DNA of 64,000 nt from contig CANJQT010000001.1 of NCBI GenBank assembly GCA_947476475.1, positions 84,597-148,596 on the forward strand. The letters run 5' to 3'. Shown here one piece after another: positions 37,118 through 46,635 of the stretch. A model generated the notes under the pieces. That model saw only the letters and a list, made by a program, of their open reading frames with translations. It was not told the origin of the DNA and did no database searches. The position numbers and the translations under genes are program-made. Position 1 is the first letter of the stretch. Each line of letters opens with the position of its first letter. Source of the DNA: Paracoccaceae bacterium. GTDB taxonomy: Bacteria; Pseudomonadota; Alphaproteobacteria; Rhodobacterales; Rhodobacteraceae.

Positions 37118-38662
37118 ATGGACTGGAATACCGACCGGCGCGGCCTGCTGAAGGCCGCAGGCGCCCTTGCAGGGCTGATGACTGTCCCCAATATCGCCTG
37201 GGCGGTCGAAGGCGATACGTTGCGCGTGCGCGTAGACGGCGATCTTCAGGTGCTTGATCCCTGGGGCAATCTTGGTGGCATCGACGAAATGATCCCCCGC
37301 TGCACCACCGTAGCCCTGATCCGCTTCGGCGACACCCGCGAAGGCAACCCGCTTTTCAACTGGGGCGCCGAGAAATACGAATGGACTGACGACAAGACCA
37401 TCGCCTTCACGCTGCGCGAAGGCCTTGTCTGGAACAAGGGCTTCGGGCCGGTGACCGCGGATGACGTGAAATACTCGTTCGAACGGATCGCCAATTCCGA
37501 CAGCCCCTGGGCCTATCAGTTCGAAAAGCTGGATCATGTCGAAGTGGTCGATGCCCGGTCCGGCATCATCCACCTGAAAGAGGCTTTCCGCCCGTTCGAA
37601 ATCATCGCGCTGCCCTATTACGGCGGCCATATCGTCTGCAAAGCGGCGGTCGAGGCCGTGGGCGGCAAGTACACCACGGAAATCCCAGCGGAATGCGGCC
37701 CCTTCCTGATGGAAAGCTGGGAACAGGGCCAAAAGGCTACCCTTGTCGCCAACCCTGACTGGACCGGCCCGAAACCGGATTTCAGCAAGATTGAAATCTA
37801 TATCGTCGTCGATGATCAGGCCGCCCAACTGGCCTACGAGGCAGATGCGTTCGACTATACACGCCTTGCCGTTTCCGCATCAAAGCAGGTCAAGGAAAAC
37901 CTGCCTGCCGGGGCGACGCTTCTGGAAATGGCCTCTTCGCGCTATGCGTGGCTGACCATCAACATCGCCTCACCGCAACTGCAGGACATCCGCGTTCGTC
38001 AGGCCATCCAGTATGCGTACGACGGCGATGCGGTTCTGCTGGGTGCCTATGACGGGTTGACCGGACGGTCCGCCGGCGTCGTTCTGCCCTCGACCCCCTA
38101 TGCGCGCGAAAAGAACCTGATCGACCGCGACGTTGAAAAGGCCAAGGCGCTTCTGGCCGAAGCCGGCGTCAGCGATCTGACTCTGACGCTGAATGTGCAG
38201 ACCGACAGCACCAGTCAGGCCGTGGCACAGATCATTCAGGCCAGCATGGCCGAAGCCGGCATCACCATCGAAATCGCGCCCACCGAAGATGCCGCCTATT
38301 GGGTGTTGGGCGACAAGACCCAGGGCGACGGCTACAAGACCATCGAACTGGTGCTCATGTCCTTCGCAGGCGGGATCGAGCCTACCGAAAACCTCGTCTG
38401 GTTCCGCCCGGATCAGATCGGCGCATGGAACTGGTCCAGCTTCGACAGCCCGGAATATGAGGAACTGTACCAGAAGGCCCAGATCGAGACCGACACCGCC
38501 AAACGCAAGGAATTGTGCAACCGGATGGAAGACCTCATGGAACAGTCCGGCGGCTTCATCTTCATCTGCTTCGAACCGTTTGTTGCTTTGCATGATGACA
38601 ACCTCAAGCCGGTGATCCTGTCGGATGGCTACCTTGACCCCGTGATGTTCAAGAAACTATGA
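37118..38662 (+). CDS. ABC transporter substrate-binding protein, family 5 (DppA-like), Tat-type signal
   Basis: 'DRRGLLKAAGALAGLMTVP' signal; 'IAFTLREGLVWNKGFGPVTADDVKYSFERIAN'. Confidence 0.92.
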   Translation: MDWNTDRRGLLKAAGALAGLMTVPNIAWAVEGDTLRVRVDGDLQVLDPWGNLGGIDEMIPRCTTVALIRFGDTREGNPLFNWGAEKYEWTDDKTIAFTLREGLVWNKGFGPVTADDVKYSFERIANSDSPWAYQFEKLDHVEVVDARSGIIHLKEAFRPFEIIALPYYGGHIVCKAAVEAVGGKYTTEIPAECGPFLMESWEQGQKATLVANPDWTGPKPDFSKIEIYIVVDDQAAQLAYEADAFDYTRLAVSASKQVKENLPAGATLLEMASSRYAWLTINIASPQLQDIRVRQAIQYAYDGDAVLLGAYDGLTGRSAGVVLPSTPYAREKNLIDRDVEKAKALLAEAGVSDLTLTLNVQTDSTSQAVAQIIQASMAEAGITIEIAPTEDAAYWVLGDKTQGDGYKTIELVLMSFAGGIEPTENLVWFRPDQIGAWNWSSFDSPEYEELYQKAQIETDTAKRKELCNRMEDLMEQSGGFIFICFEPFVALHDDNLKPVILSDGYLDPVMFKKL

Positions 38663-38672
38663 CCTGACGAAA

Positions 38673-38697
38673 GGTGCCGCGCCTCGTGCGCGGCACC
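38673..38697. promoter_or_regulatory. Strong hairpin GGTGCCGCGC-CTCGT-GCGCGGCACC between SBP gene and TetR gene
   Basis: Perfect 10-bp inverted repeat; no T-tract follows. Confidence 0.5.
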
Positions 38698-38721
38698 ATC
38701 CCCACCCTGAAGGGAACCGCG

Positions 38722-39333
38722 ATGCCTGAACCGCGCTTTCGCCGCTATTCGTCCGAAGTGCGCGCCGCCATGCTGGTCGATGCGGGCCTTGCCTGCCTTG
38801 CGCGTGGCGGCATCACCGCCTTCACCACCGACAACATCTGCCGCGAAGCGGGGGCCTCGCGCGGGTTGATTACCCATCACTTCGGCTCGATCGACGGGCT
38901 TCTGGCCGCCGTCTACGCCGCAGCCTACCAGCCGATGCTCGATAGTCTGGCGCCGGAAGGCGAAACGTCACCCTCCCTCATGCAGATCATTGAACGGGTT
39001 TTTGGCACCTACAATTTCACCCGCGACAGCCTGAATGTATGGTTGGCGCTTTGGGGCGAGATTGCCACCAACCCGGCGCTTCAGGCCGAACACCGCCGAC
39101 ACTATGCCCGTTATCGCGCCACGGTGGCCCGCGCCATCGACGACCTGGCCCGCGCGCGCGGGCTTTCCGTCGATTCGCAGGACCTTGCGATATCGGTCAT
39201 TGCCCTTATCGACGGGCTTTGGCTCGAACAGGGTATTGACCCCGAACTTCTCTCGCCTACCCGCTCAATTGATGCTTGCCGACGGATGCTGGAGCCGATC
39301 TTTGGCCCCTTGGCGGGATCGCTCGCACCATGA
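38722..39333 (+). CDS. TetR family transcriptional regulator (BetI-like)
   Basis: 'RYSSEVRAAMLVDAGLACLARGGITAFTTDNICREAGASRGLITHHFGSIDGLLAAVY'. Confidence 0.9.
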   Translation: MPEPRFRRYSSEVRAAMLVDAGLACLARGGITAFTTDNICREAGASRGLITHHFGSIDGLLAAVYAAAYQPMLDSLAPEGETSPSLMQIIERVFGTYNFTRDSLNVWLALWGEIATNPALQAEHRRHYARYRATVARAIDDLARARGLSVDSQDLAISVIALIDGLWLEQGIDPELLSPTRSIDACRRMLEPIFGPLAGSLAP

Positions 39334-40577
39334 CCCTTTTCTCTGATCCCCGCAAACGCGCCTTTCTCAACCCCGACGGCGCGGACAAACCGCTCAAAAG
39401 CCCTGTTTCCCATTCCACACTTGATCGCGCACGAACCTTTCGTAAGGCGCGGATGGTCGCGCAGGTGGTCAAACACGATTGCGCTGCGATCCTCTTGTTT
39501 GATGCGGTCAGCATCCGCCACGCGCTCGATGTGGCAAACATGCAGGTCTGGGCGCTTCACAACGCCTTTCACTACGCCCTGATCTTTGCCGACGGCTACG
39601 CGATAGATTTCCAGTATGCTGGAGCAGAGCACCTGTCTGCGGGCCTGCCCGGCATAGACGAGGTTCGTACAACCAAAGCCTGGTTCTACCAGTATTCCGG
39701 TGAAAACCTGAGTTCTGCGGTCGAATCCTGGGCCGCCGAAATTGCCGACTGTTTGGCGACCTATGGCGGCGGCAATACCCGACTCGCGGTCGACAAGCTG
39801 GATGCGCCGGGTGTGGATGCCCTGCGCCGCCGCGGCCTGACACTCGTCGAAGGGCAGGAACTGACCGAACACGCACGCATGATCAAAGGCCCGGACGAGC
39901 TGGATCTGATGCAATGGACCATCCGTGTGGCCGAAGCGGGCATGGCCCGAATGTATGAGCATTCCGTCGCGGGCAAGACCGAGCAGGAAATCTGGGCCGA
40001 ACTGCATTTTGAAAATATCCGCTCTGGCGGGGAATGGATCGAGACGCGGCTTTTGGCCGTCGGTCAAAGGACAAATCCATGGTTTCAGGAATGCTCGGAC
40101 CATGTTGCCCAGACCGGGGATATGCTTGCATTTGATACTGACATGGTCGGGCCATACGGCTATTGCGCTGACCTTTCGCGCAGCTGGACAATTGATCACA
40201 CACCAATGAACGATCGGCAAAAAAGGCTCTACGCTGATGCGCTGGCCCAGATAGAGCACAACACCGCTCTGATCCAGCCAGGCATGGATTTCCGGGAGTA
40301 TATGGAAAAGTCCTGGCCAATCCCGGAACCCTATGTGGCCAACCGCTACTCTTGCGCGTTGCATGGTGTGGGCATGGTCGATGAATACCCCTGGGTGCCC
40401 TTCGCCAATGATGCGGCCTCGTTGCTGGCCGGGTGGTTTGAGCCGGGCATGGTGCTTTGTGTGGAAAGCCTGATTGCCGAGACGGGCGGGTATGAATCGA
40501 TAAAGTTGGAAACCCAGGTGGTCGTAACAGCGACAGGTGCACGCCGGATGGACAGTTTCCCATGGGAAGACATTTAG
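39330..40577 (+). CDS. M24 family metalloprotein, DddP (DMSP lyase)-like
   Basis: 'GGEWIETRLLAVGQRTNPWFQECSDHVAQTGDMLAFDTDMVGPYGYCADLSRSW', 'CALHGVGMVDEYPW', 'CVESLIAETGG', 'KLETQVVVT'; M24 metal ligands D,D,D,H,E,E present. Confidence 0.75.
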   Translation: MTLFSDPRKRAFLNPDGADKPLKSPVSHSTLDRARTFRKARMVAQVVKHDCAAILLFDAVSIRHALDVANMQVWALHNAFHYALIFADGYAIDFQYAGAEHLSAGLPGIDEVRTTKAWFYQYSGENLSSAVESWAAEIADCLATYGGGNTRLAVDKLDAPGVDALRRRGLTLVEGQELTEHARMIKGPDELDLMQWTIRVAEAGMARMYEHSVAGKTEQEIWAELHFENIRSGGEWIETRLLAVGQRTNPWFQECSDHVAQTGDMLAFDTDMVGPYGYCADLSRSWTIDHTPMNDRQKRLYADALAQIEHNTALIQPGMDFREYMEKSWPIPEPYVANRYSCALHGVGMVDEYPWVPFANDAASLLAGWFEPGMVLCVESLIAETGGYESIKLETQVVVTATGARRMDSFPWEDI

Positions 40578-40804
40578 GGCCGCCAGGGCTGCTCGTCCCC
40601 CTTCACCCGCGCGTGCACGCTGTGATGGGCGGGCCTTGGCCCTCACCCCGAGCGAAAGCCCGCTCTCCCATAGGCTGCACCATAGCACCGTCTTTACAAG
40701 CCGCGCGGAATGGCGGATATGCAGCGCGAGCATAGGCTTACGGCTGGAAAACTTCCGGCGGGTATGTGAAAGAGTGCCTCTGGCGCCAGAATGAAGTCCA
40801 CCAA

Positions 40805-42404
40805 ATGACCGAACAAAACGACCTTGGCCGCAGTCCTGTCTCGCGGCGCTATCTTCTGGCCTACGGGGCAGCCCTCGGGGCACTTCTGTCCACGACGGCC
40901 GTGCCGACGATTCTGCGCGCCCAGACGGCGGCAGTTCCGGCATCGACGCCCTTCAGTTTCGACATCCTGTCGGAAACCATGCGCACCCGCGCCCAGGGCG
41001 ATGATCCCGTCGCCCCGCCACTGTCAGATTTCCTCGCCTCGCTGGATTACGACAAATACCAGATGATCCAGTTCTGGCCCAAGCGCGCGCTGGTCGGAAA
41101 AAGCCAGCGACTGGCGTGTTCTGCCCTTCCATGTCGGCTGGCTGTTCAAGGAACCGGTGAAGATCCACGAGGTTGTGGCAGGCCAGGCAACCGAAATGAC
41201 CTTCACCACTGCCGATTTTGAATATCGCGGCAAGCTGAAGGCCGAAGTGCCTGCCGACTTCACCTTGCCCGGCGTGGCGGGCTTCAAGCTCAACCATCCG
41301 GTCAACCGCCCCGACCTGTTCGACGAGGTGATCTCTTTCGTCGGCGCCAGTTATTTCCGTGCACTCGGGCAGGGCAATGCCTACGGCCTTTCTTCACGCG
41401 GGCTGGCGATCAACACTGGCCTGTCCAAAGCCGAGGAATTCCCCCGCTTCACCGGTTTCTGGTTGGAAAAGCCCGCACCCGGGGCGGCCAGCACCACCAT
41501 CTATGGCGCGCTGGACAGCGCCAGCGTGACCGGTGCCTACCGCTTTGTAATTACCGCTGGCATCGAAACCACCGTCGATGTCACTGCGCGCCTGTTCTTC
41601 CGCGCCCCGGTAGACGAACTGGGTATCGGCCCGCTCACCTCGATGTTCCTGTTCGCTGCAGTAAACCGTTCGCAGTTCGACGACTACCGCCCGCAGGTCC
41701 ATGACAGCGACGGTCTGCGCATCGTGCGCGCCGATGGCGACGTTATCTGGCGCGCGCTGAACAATCCCAAGCAGCTTGCCTCGTCCTATTTCGCCGAAAC
41801 CCGGCCGCAGCGCTTCGGCCTTCATCAGCGCGCCCGTGATTTCGCAGATTACCAGGATGCCGAGGCACATTACCAACAGCGCCCGTCGGTTGATATCGAA
41901 CCGCAGGGCGATTGGGGCGCTGGCCGCATCCGGCTGGTCGAAATCCCCTCTGACCTAGAAGTGCATGACAATATCGTCGCCTACTGGGTGCCCGAAAAGA
42001 AACCGGCAGCGGGTGACAGTCTGGAACTGTCTTACCGTATGCACTGGGGCCGGCTTGAACTGCCGGATACCGAGGACCGCGCCTTCGTTGCGGAAACCAG
42101 CAGCGGCGTCGGTGGTGCCGCCGGCCTTTCCACCCCGCCCGACACGCGCAAATTTGTGATCGATTTCAAGGGTGGCATGCTTGGGCGCCTTCCCGCCGAA
42201 GATGGCGAAGTTATGCCAGTCGTTACCGTCACCAACGGCAAGGCAGACATCACAACCTTGCACAAGATCGACGGGACGGATATCTGGCGGCTGGTTGTCG
42301 ATATCGCCTCGGAATCAGGGGCGGTCTGTGAATTGTCTGCCCATGTTGCGGGCTACGGAAAGAAACTCTCGGAAATCTGGATGTTCCAGTGGGTAAAGCC
42401 ATGA
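40805..42404 (+). pseudogene. opgG: Glucan biosynthesis protein OpgG/MdoG, frameshifted
   Basis: Frame 1 'SRRYLLAYGAALGALLSTTAVPTILRAQ...LDYDKYQMIQFWPKRALVGK' joins another frame 'ASDWRVLPFHVGWLFKEPVKIHEVVAGQ...' if one A is removed from A5 run at 41098-41102. Confidence 0.82.
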
Positions 42405-42601
42405 CCATGACTGCCGTCGTCTCCATTCACAGCCCGGACGGCACCGCCGCGCCGGTGCCGGATGTTGCGCGCGCAATGGTGCTGGGCCGCCTGCCCGATG
42501 CGCCAACTCAAATGCCGACCCAGCGCCTCGTGCGCGATGCCGCGCCTGTCTCTTTTCTTCGGGCGCTGTTCTTCGGGCCGCTGGGGCCGGTCGGCACCTG
42601 A
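42401..42601 (+). CDS. Small ORF (66 aa) between opgG and opgH, in frame with opgH
   Basis: 'MTMTAVVSIHSPDGTAAPVPDVARAMVLGRLPDAPTQMPTQRLVRDAAPVSFLRALFFGPLGPVGT'; overlaps opgG 3' end; TGA then TAC ATG of opgH in the same frame. Confidence 0.45.
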   Translation: MTMTAVVSIHSPDGTAAPVPDVARAMVLGRLPDAPTQMPTQRLVRDAAPVSFLRALFFGPLGPVGT

Positions 42602-42604
42602 TAC

Positions 42605-44428
42605 ATGTCTGCTACCGCGCCACGCATCCAGGTGAAGGCACCCCGCCGCGTGCGCCTGGTTCGGGCGGTTGCCGTGGCCCTGTCTCTGACAACGGGGGGC
42701 GGGGCGGCCGCGATCTTCGTTCAGTATTCCGCCGTCAACGGCCTTACGCCGCTCGGTCTGGTCAGCGCCGTCTTCCTGTTCTTCTCGACCACATGGCTGG
42801 CCTGGGGCGCCTGCCTCGGGGTGGTGGGGCTGAAGCCATTCCACCTGCGCCGCCCCTTCACCCATCTGCCGCCCAATGGCCGCACGGTGGTTCTTGTCCC
42901 TGTTTTTAACGAAGACCCGCAAGTAACCTTCGCTCGTGTGGCGGCCATGTATCTTTCGGTGAACAAGGCCACCGCTTTGCCCGTCCATTTCGCCATCTTG
43001 TCAGATACCCGCGACGCCGCCATCGCCAAGGCCGAGGATCTGTGGTTCGCCCGCCTTCTTGATGAAACCGGCGGCGCCGGGCGCATCTTCTACCGCCGAC
43101 GCGCCCAGAACACCGGGCGCAAGGCCGGCAACATCGAGGATTTCTTTGCCCGTTCCGGCGCCGCCTATGATTTCGCCCTGATCCTTGATGCTGACAGCCT
43201 CATGGAAGGCGACACCATCGTCGAAATGATCCGCCGGATGGAAGCCGACCCCGATCTTGGCCTGTTGCAATCCCTGCCTGCTGTAGTGCGCGCCCAGTCG
43301 GTCTTTGGCCGCGTCATGCAGTTCGCCGCGGCCTTCTTTTCGCCGGTCTTCTCGCGCGGGCTGGCGCGGATGCAGGGCCATACTGGCCCATTCTGGGGCC
43401 ACAACGCCATGGTCCGGGTGCCCGCTTTCGTCGCTTCGTGCGGCCTGCCCGTCCTGTCCGGCCCGCCGCCGTTCGGCGGCCACATCCTCAGCCATGATTA
43501 CGTCGAGGCCGCGCTGCTGGCGCGCGCGGGCTGGAAGGTCCGGCTCGATACCGACCTGAAGGGCTCCTACGAAGAAGGCCCCGAAAGCATCGTCGAACAT
43601 GCCAAGCGTGACCGCCGCTGGTGTCAGGGCAACCTTCAACACCTGCGCATCATCGCAGCCCCCGGCTTGCGCAAATGGAGCCGCTTCGTCTTTTTGCAAG
43701 GCGTCTTTTCCTATATCGCCCCGGTCCTGTGGGCGGGTTTCCTGATCACTGTGGTGACCGACCGTGTCACCGCCCCGCCGCCCGATTACTTCCCTGATCC
43801 GCACCAGTTCTTCCCCGTCTTTCCCAGCGACGAAACCGCCAAGGCGATCGGTCTGGCCATCGGCATCTTCGGCCTTCTGATAATGCCCAAACTGCTGACC
43901 GCGACCGAGGCGATCGTGACCCGCCGCACCCGCCAGTTCGGTGGCACCTTCAACGCCCTGCTGTCGGTGCTGGCCGATTTCATCCTGCTCAGCATCATGG
44001 CCCCGGTCCTGATGGCCTACCAGACCCGCTCGGTGTTTCAGGTGTTGATGGGGCGCGATGGCGGCTGGCCGCCGAACCGGCGTGGCGGTGCCACCCTGAC
44101 CGTGGCCGAAGCCTGGGAAGCAAGCCGCTTCATCGTCTTTTCAGGGGTTGTCGGCCTTGTCGTCGCCCATTTCCTGACCGTCCATATCATCCTTTGGGTG
44201 TTGCCGGTTCTGGTGCCGATGATCTTTTCACCACTGATCATCTCCTGGACCTCGCGCCTTGTCGCGCCGTCCAGCCACCGCGCCCGGCTGTTCACCACCC
44301 CCGAAGAAATCCACACCCCGCCGATTCTGGCCCTGCATGACGAAATCCTCGCGCGCTGGGAAAAGATCGCCCGCACACCCGAAGCCGGCGCAGATACGCC
44401 CGGCCTGATGGAGCCAGCCCGTGCCTGA
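42605..44428 (+). CDS. opgH: Glucans biosynthesis glucosyltransferase OpgH/MdoH
   Basis: 'VVLVPVFNEDPQVTFARVAAMYLSV', 'ILDADSLMEGDTIVEMIRRME', 'GGHILSHDYVEAALLARAGWKV', 'KRDRRWCQGNLQHLRI'. Confidence 0.93.
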   Translation: MSATAPRIQVKAPRRVRLVRAVAVALSLTTGGGAAAIFVQYSAVNGLTPLGLVSAVFLFFSTTWLAWGACLGVVGLKPFHLRRPFTHLPPNGRTVVLVPVFNEDPQVTFARVAAMYLSVNKATALPVHFAILSDTRDAAIAKAEDLWFARLLDETGGAGRIFYRRRAQNTGRKAGNIEDFFARSGAAYDFALILDADSLMEGDTIVEMIRRMEADPDLGLLQSLPAVVRAQSVFGRVMQFAAAFFSPVFSRGLARMQGHTGPFWGHNAMVRVPAFVASCGLPVLSGPPPFGGHILSHDYVEAALLARAGWKVRLDTDLKGSYEEGPESIVEHAKRDRRWCQGNLQHLRIIAAPGLRKWSRFVFLQGVFSYIAPVLWAGFLITVVTDRVTAPPPDYFPDPHQFFPVFPSDETAKAIGLAIGIFGLLIMPKLLTATEAIVTRRTRQFGGTFNALLSVLADFILLSIMAPVLMAYQTRSVFQVLMGRDGGWPPNRRGGATLTVAEAWEASRFIVFSGVVGLVVAHFLTVHIILWVLPVLVPMIFSPLIISWTSRLVAPSSHRARLFTTPEEIHTPPILALHDEILARWEKIARTPEAGADTPGLMEPARA

Positions 44429-45662
44429 CAGAACCATGACCGCTGCCGCGCCGCCCATGGCCGCGCGCGCCGATGCTGCACCCGACAATGTGGTCACGAT
44501 CCATCCCGCCGTGCCTGCGCCCACCCGTAAGGCCCGCGACCGGCGCATCGATTTCTTCCGTGGCCTCGCGCTGGCGATGATCTTCATCAACCATGTGCCT
44601 GGCACGATTTATGAAACCCTGACCAGCCGTAATTTCGGCTTTTCCGACGCGGCCGAGGCTTTTGTCTTCATCTCGGGCACCTCGGCGGCGCTGGCCTATG
44701 CCGGGGTCATGGCCGGGCCGAAACTCTGGCCCGGCGTTGCCCGCATCTGGGCGCGCGCCTGGACGCTCTACCTTGTGCATCTGCTGGTGACGGTCTGGGT
44801 GATCGGCATCACCGCAGCCACTTTCCGCTGGGGTGGCGACACCACGCTGATGCTGCGCGACAACGTGCAGTATCTGTTCAAGGATCTGTCCGGCTTCCTG
44901 ACCGGATTGCCGCTGATGACCCATCAGGTCGGCTATGTGAACATCCTGCCGATGTATGCGGTGCTGCTGCTGGCTTGCCCTGCGCTGATCATTGCCGGGC
45001 GCAGCTACCCGCGGCTGACGCTGGCCGCATCAGTGGCCCTTTGGCTCGTCTCGGGCACGATCCGGCTTGATCTGCCGAATTTCCCGACCCCCGGCGGATG
45101 GTTTCTCAACCCGCTCTCCTGGCAACTTCTGTTTGTCCTTGGCCTTCTGACCGGTCTGGCGCTGCGCAAGGGCGAACGGTTCGTGCCGCGCCACCCGGTC
45201 TTGATAGCCCTGTCGGCTGGTATCCTGATCCTGTCGCTGGTCTGGCTGAAAGTGCCAGCTTTCGGTGTCCACGCCAATGCGGTGTTGGGCAAGCTTGCCA
45301 CCCTCGGCTTTCCGATGGTGATCCGCGATTTCGACAAGACCTATCTTGCGGTCCCTCGGCTTTTTCACGCGCTGGCTCTGGTCTACCTGATGTCGGCCCT
45401 TCCCGCCGTGCGCAGCCTGTCGAACAGCCGCTGGGTCGAACCCGTCGCCCTTCTTGGCCGTCAGGCCCTGCCGGTTTTTGCACTGGGCTCGATCCTTTCG
45501 TTCGCAGCGCGTTCGGGCAAACTTCTGATTGGCGACAGTTTGGCGCTGGACAGCGCCCTCATCCTTGCCGGCCTGGTCCTCATGTATGTCTTTGCCTGGC
45601 TGCGCGAGAAATCCCGCGCGGTCATCGCCGCTGCAGGCGCCCCCAGCACGCGCGCAATCTGA
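44421..45662 (+). CDS. opgC: OpgC-like glucan succinyltransferase / acyltransferase
   Basis: 'RDRRIDFFRGLALAMIFINHVPGTIYETLTSRNFGFSDAAEAFVFISG', multi-TM; follows opgH with overlap. Confidence 0.87.
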   Translation: MPDRTMTAAAPPMAARADAAPDNVVTIHPAVPAPTRKARDRRIDFFRGLALAMIFINHVPGTIYETLTSRNFGFSDAAEAFVFISGTSAALAYAGVMAGPKLWPGVARIWARAWTLYLVHLLVTVWVIGITAATFRWGGDTTLMLRDNVQYLFKDLSGFLTGLPLMTHQVGYVNILPMYAVLLLACPALIIAGRSYPRLTLAASVALWLVSGTIRLDLPNFPTPGGWFLNPLSWQLLFVLGLLTGLALRKGERFVPRHPVLIALSAGILILSLVWLKVPAFGVHANAVLGKLATLGFPMVIRDFDKTYLAVPRLFHALALVYLMSALPAVRSLSNSRWVEPVALLGRQALPVFALGSILSFAARSGKLLIGDSLALDSALILAGLVLMYVFAWLREKSRAVIAAAGAPSTRAI

Positions 45663-45775
45663 GTGCCATGGGCCAGACGTTTTTGGCCGGGCAAAGGCCT
45701 TCTGGGTCCGTTTTGAGCCAAAGGCCAACCTTCGCCGCAACATGACAACGGCTGCGATGGATCACGCGTGGAGGG

Positions 45776-46255
45776 TCAACCGCGCCGCGCGGCCTCGATC
45801 GCGGCAACGTCGATTTTCGTCATTTCCATCATCGCCGCAAACGCGCGTCTTGCTTCATCGCCGCCTGCGTCCAGCGCCTCGATCAGCACGCGCGGCGTGA
45901 TTTGCCAGTTGACGCCCCATTTGTCCTTGCACCAGCCGCAGGCGCTTTCCTGACCACCATTGCCGACGATGGCGTTCCAGTAGCGATCCGTCTCCTGTTG
46001 GTCGTCTGTGGCGATCTGGAACGAGAAGGCTTCGTTGTGTTTGAACGCAGGCCCGCCATTGAGGCCCAGGCACGGGATGCCGGAGACGGTGAACGCGACG
46101 GTCAGCACGTCACCCGTCTTGCCGGACGGGTAGCCACCGGGTGCGCGCGTGACGGCACCTACCCAGCTATCCGGAAAAGTCTCGGCGTAGAAGCTGGCTG
46201 CCGCCTCGGCGTCTGTGTCATACCATAGGCAGATCGTGTTCTTGGCAGTTGCCAT
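45776..46255 (-). CDS. VOC family protein (PhnB / 3-demethylubiquinone methyltransferase-like)
   Basis: 'MATAKNTICLWYDTDAEAAASFYAETFPDSWVGAVTRAPGGYPSGKTGDVLTVAFTV', 'CGWCKDKWGVNWQITPRVL'. Confidence 0.9.
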   Translation of the reverse strand: MATAKNTICLWYDTDAEAAASFYAETFPDSWVGAVTRAPGGYPSGKTGDVLTVAFTVSGIPCLGLNGGPAFKHNEAFSFQIATDDQQETDRYWNAIVGNGGQESACGWCKDKWGVNWQITPRVLIEALDAGGDEARRAFAAMMEMTKIDVAAIEAARRG

Positions 46256-46585
46256 GGCTTGCCTTTTCGCCTTTCGCAGCCAATCCAGCCCCGGTTTCCC
46301 GCGTGCTCCAGCACGCCCATATTTGGCTTCAAGGGCATGTGACAAACTTTGTACGCGCCCGTCCACACACATTTCGCGGCAATGCCCTGAAAACAGTCGT
46401 CGCCGGTTCCAGTTTGGGCCTGCCGCTCATCCAGGACGATGTTCCGCTTGCGTCAAGAACAGCGGCTGCCCAACCTCGGCCTCGCCCAGCCGAGCGGACT
46501 TCATGCCTTGGCGCCTTGATTGGCGCAGGCCGCCGACAGCCCGAAAATCCCTCGCAACAGCCGCCCCTTTTGTGCCATCCTTCCC

Positions 46586-46607
46586 CCGACCGACCGACCG
46601 ACCGACC
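46586..46607. repeat. Tetranucleotide tandem repeat (CCGA)5 plus CC
   Basis: ...CCCCCGACCGACCGACCGACCGACCAAG..., 28 bp upstream of the ATG of the Rieske gene. Confidence 0.85.
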
Positions 46608-46635
46608 AAGCGCCGTCCGCGATACAGAGGATGCC

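Noticed and set aside
39111-40943. 610-aa minus-strand ORF opposite the DddP-like gene
   Set aside because: Antisense shadow ORF; plus strand carries conserved M24 motifs
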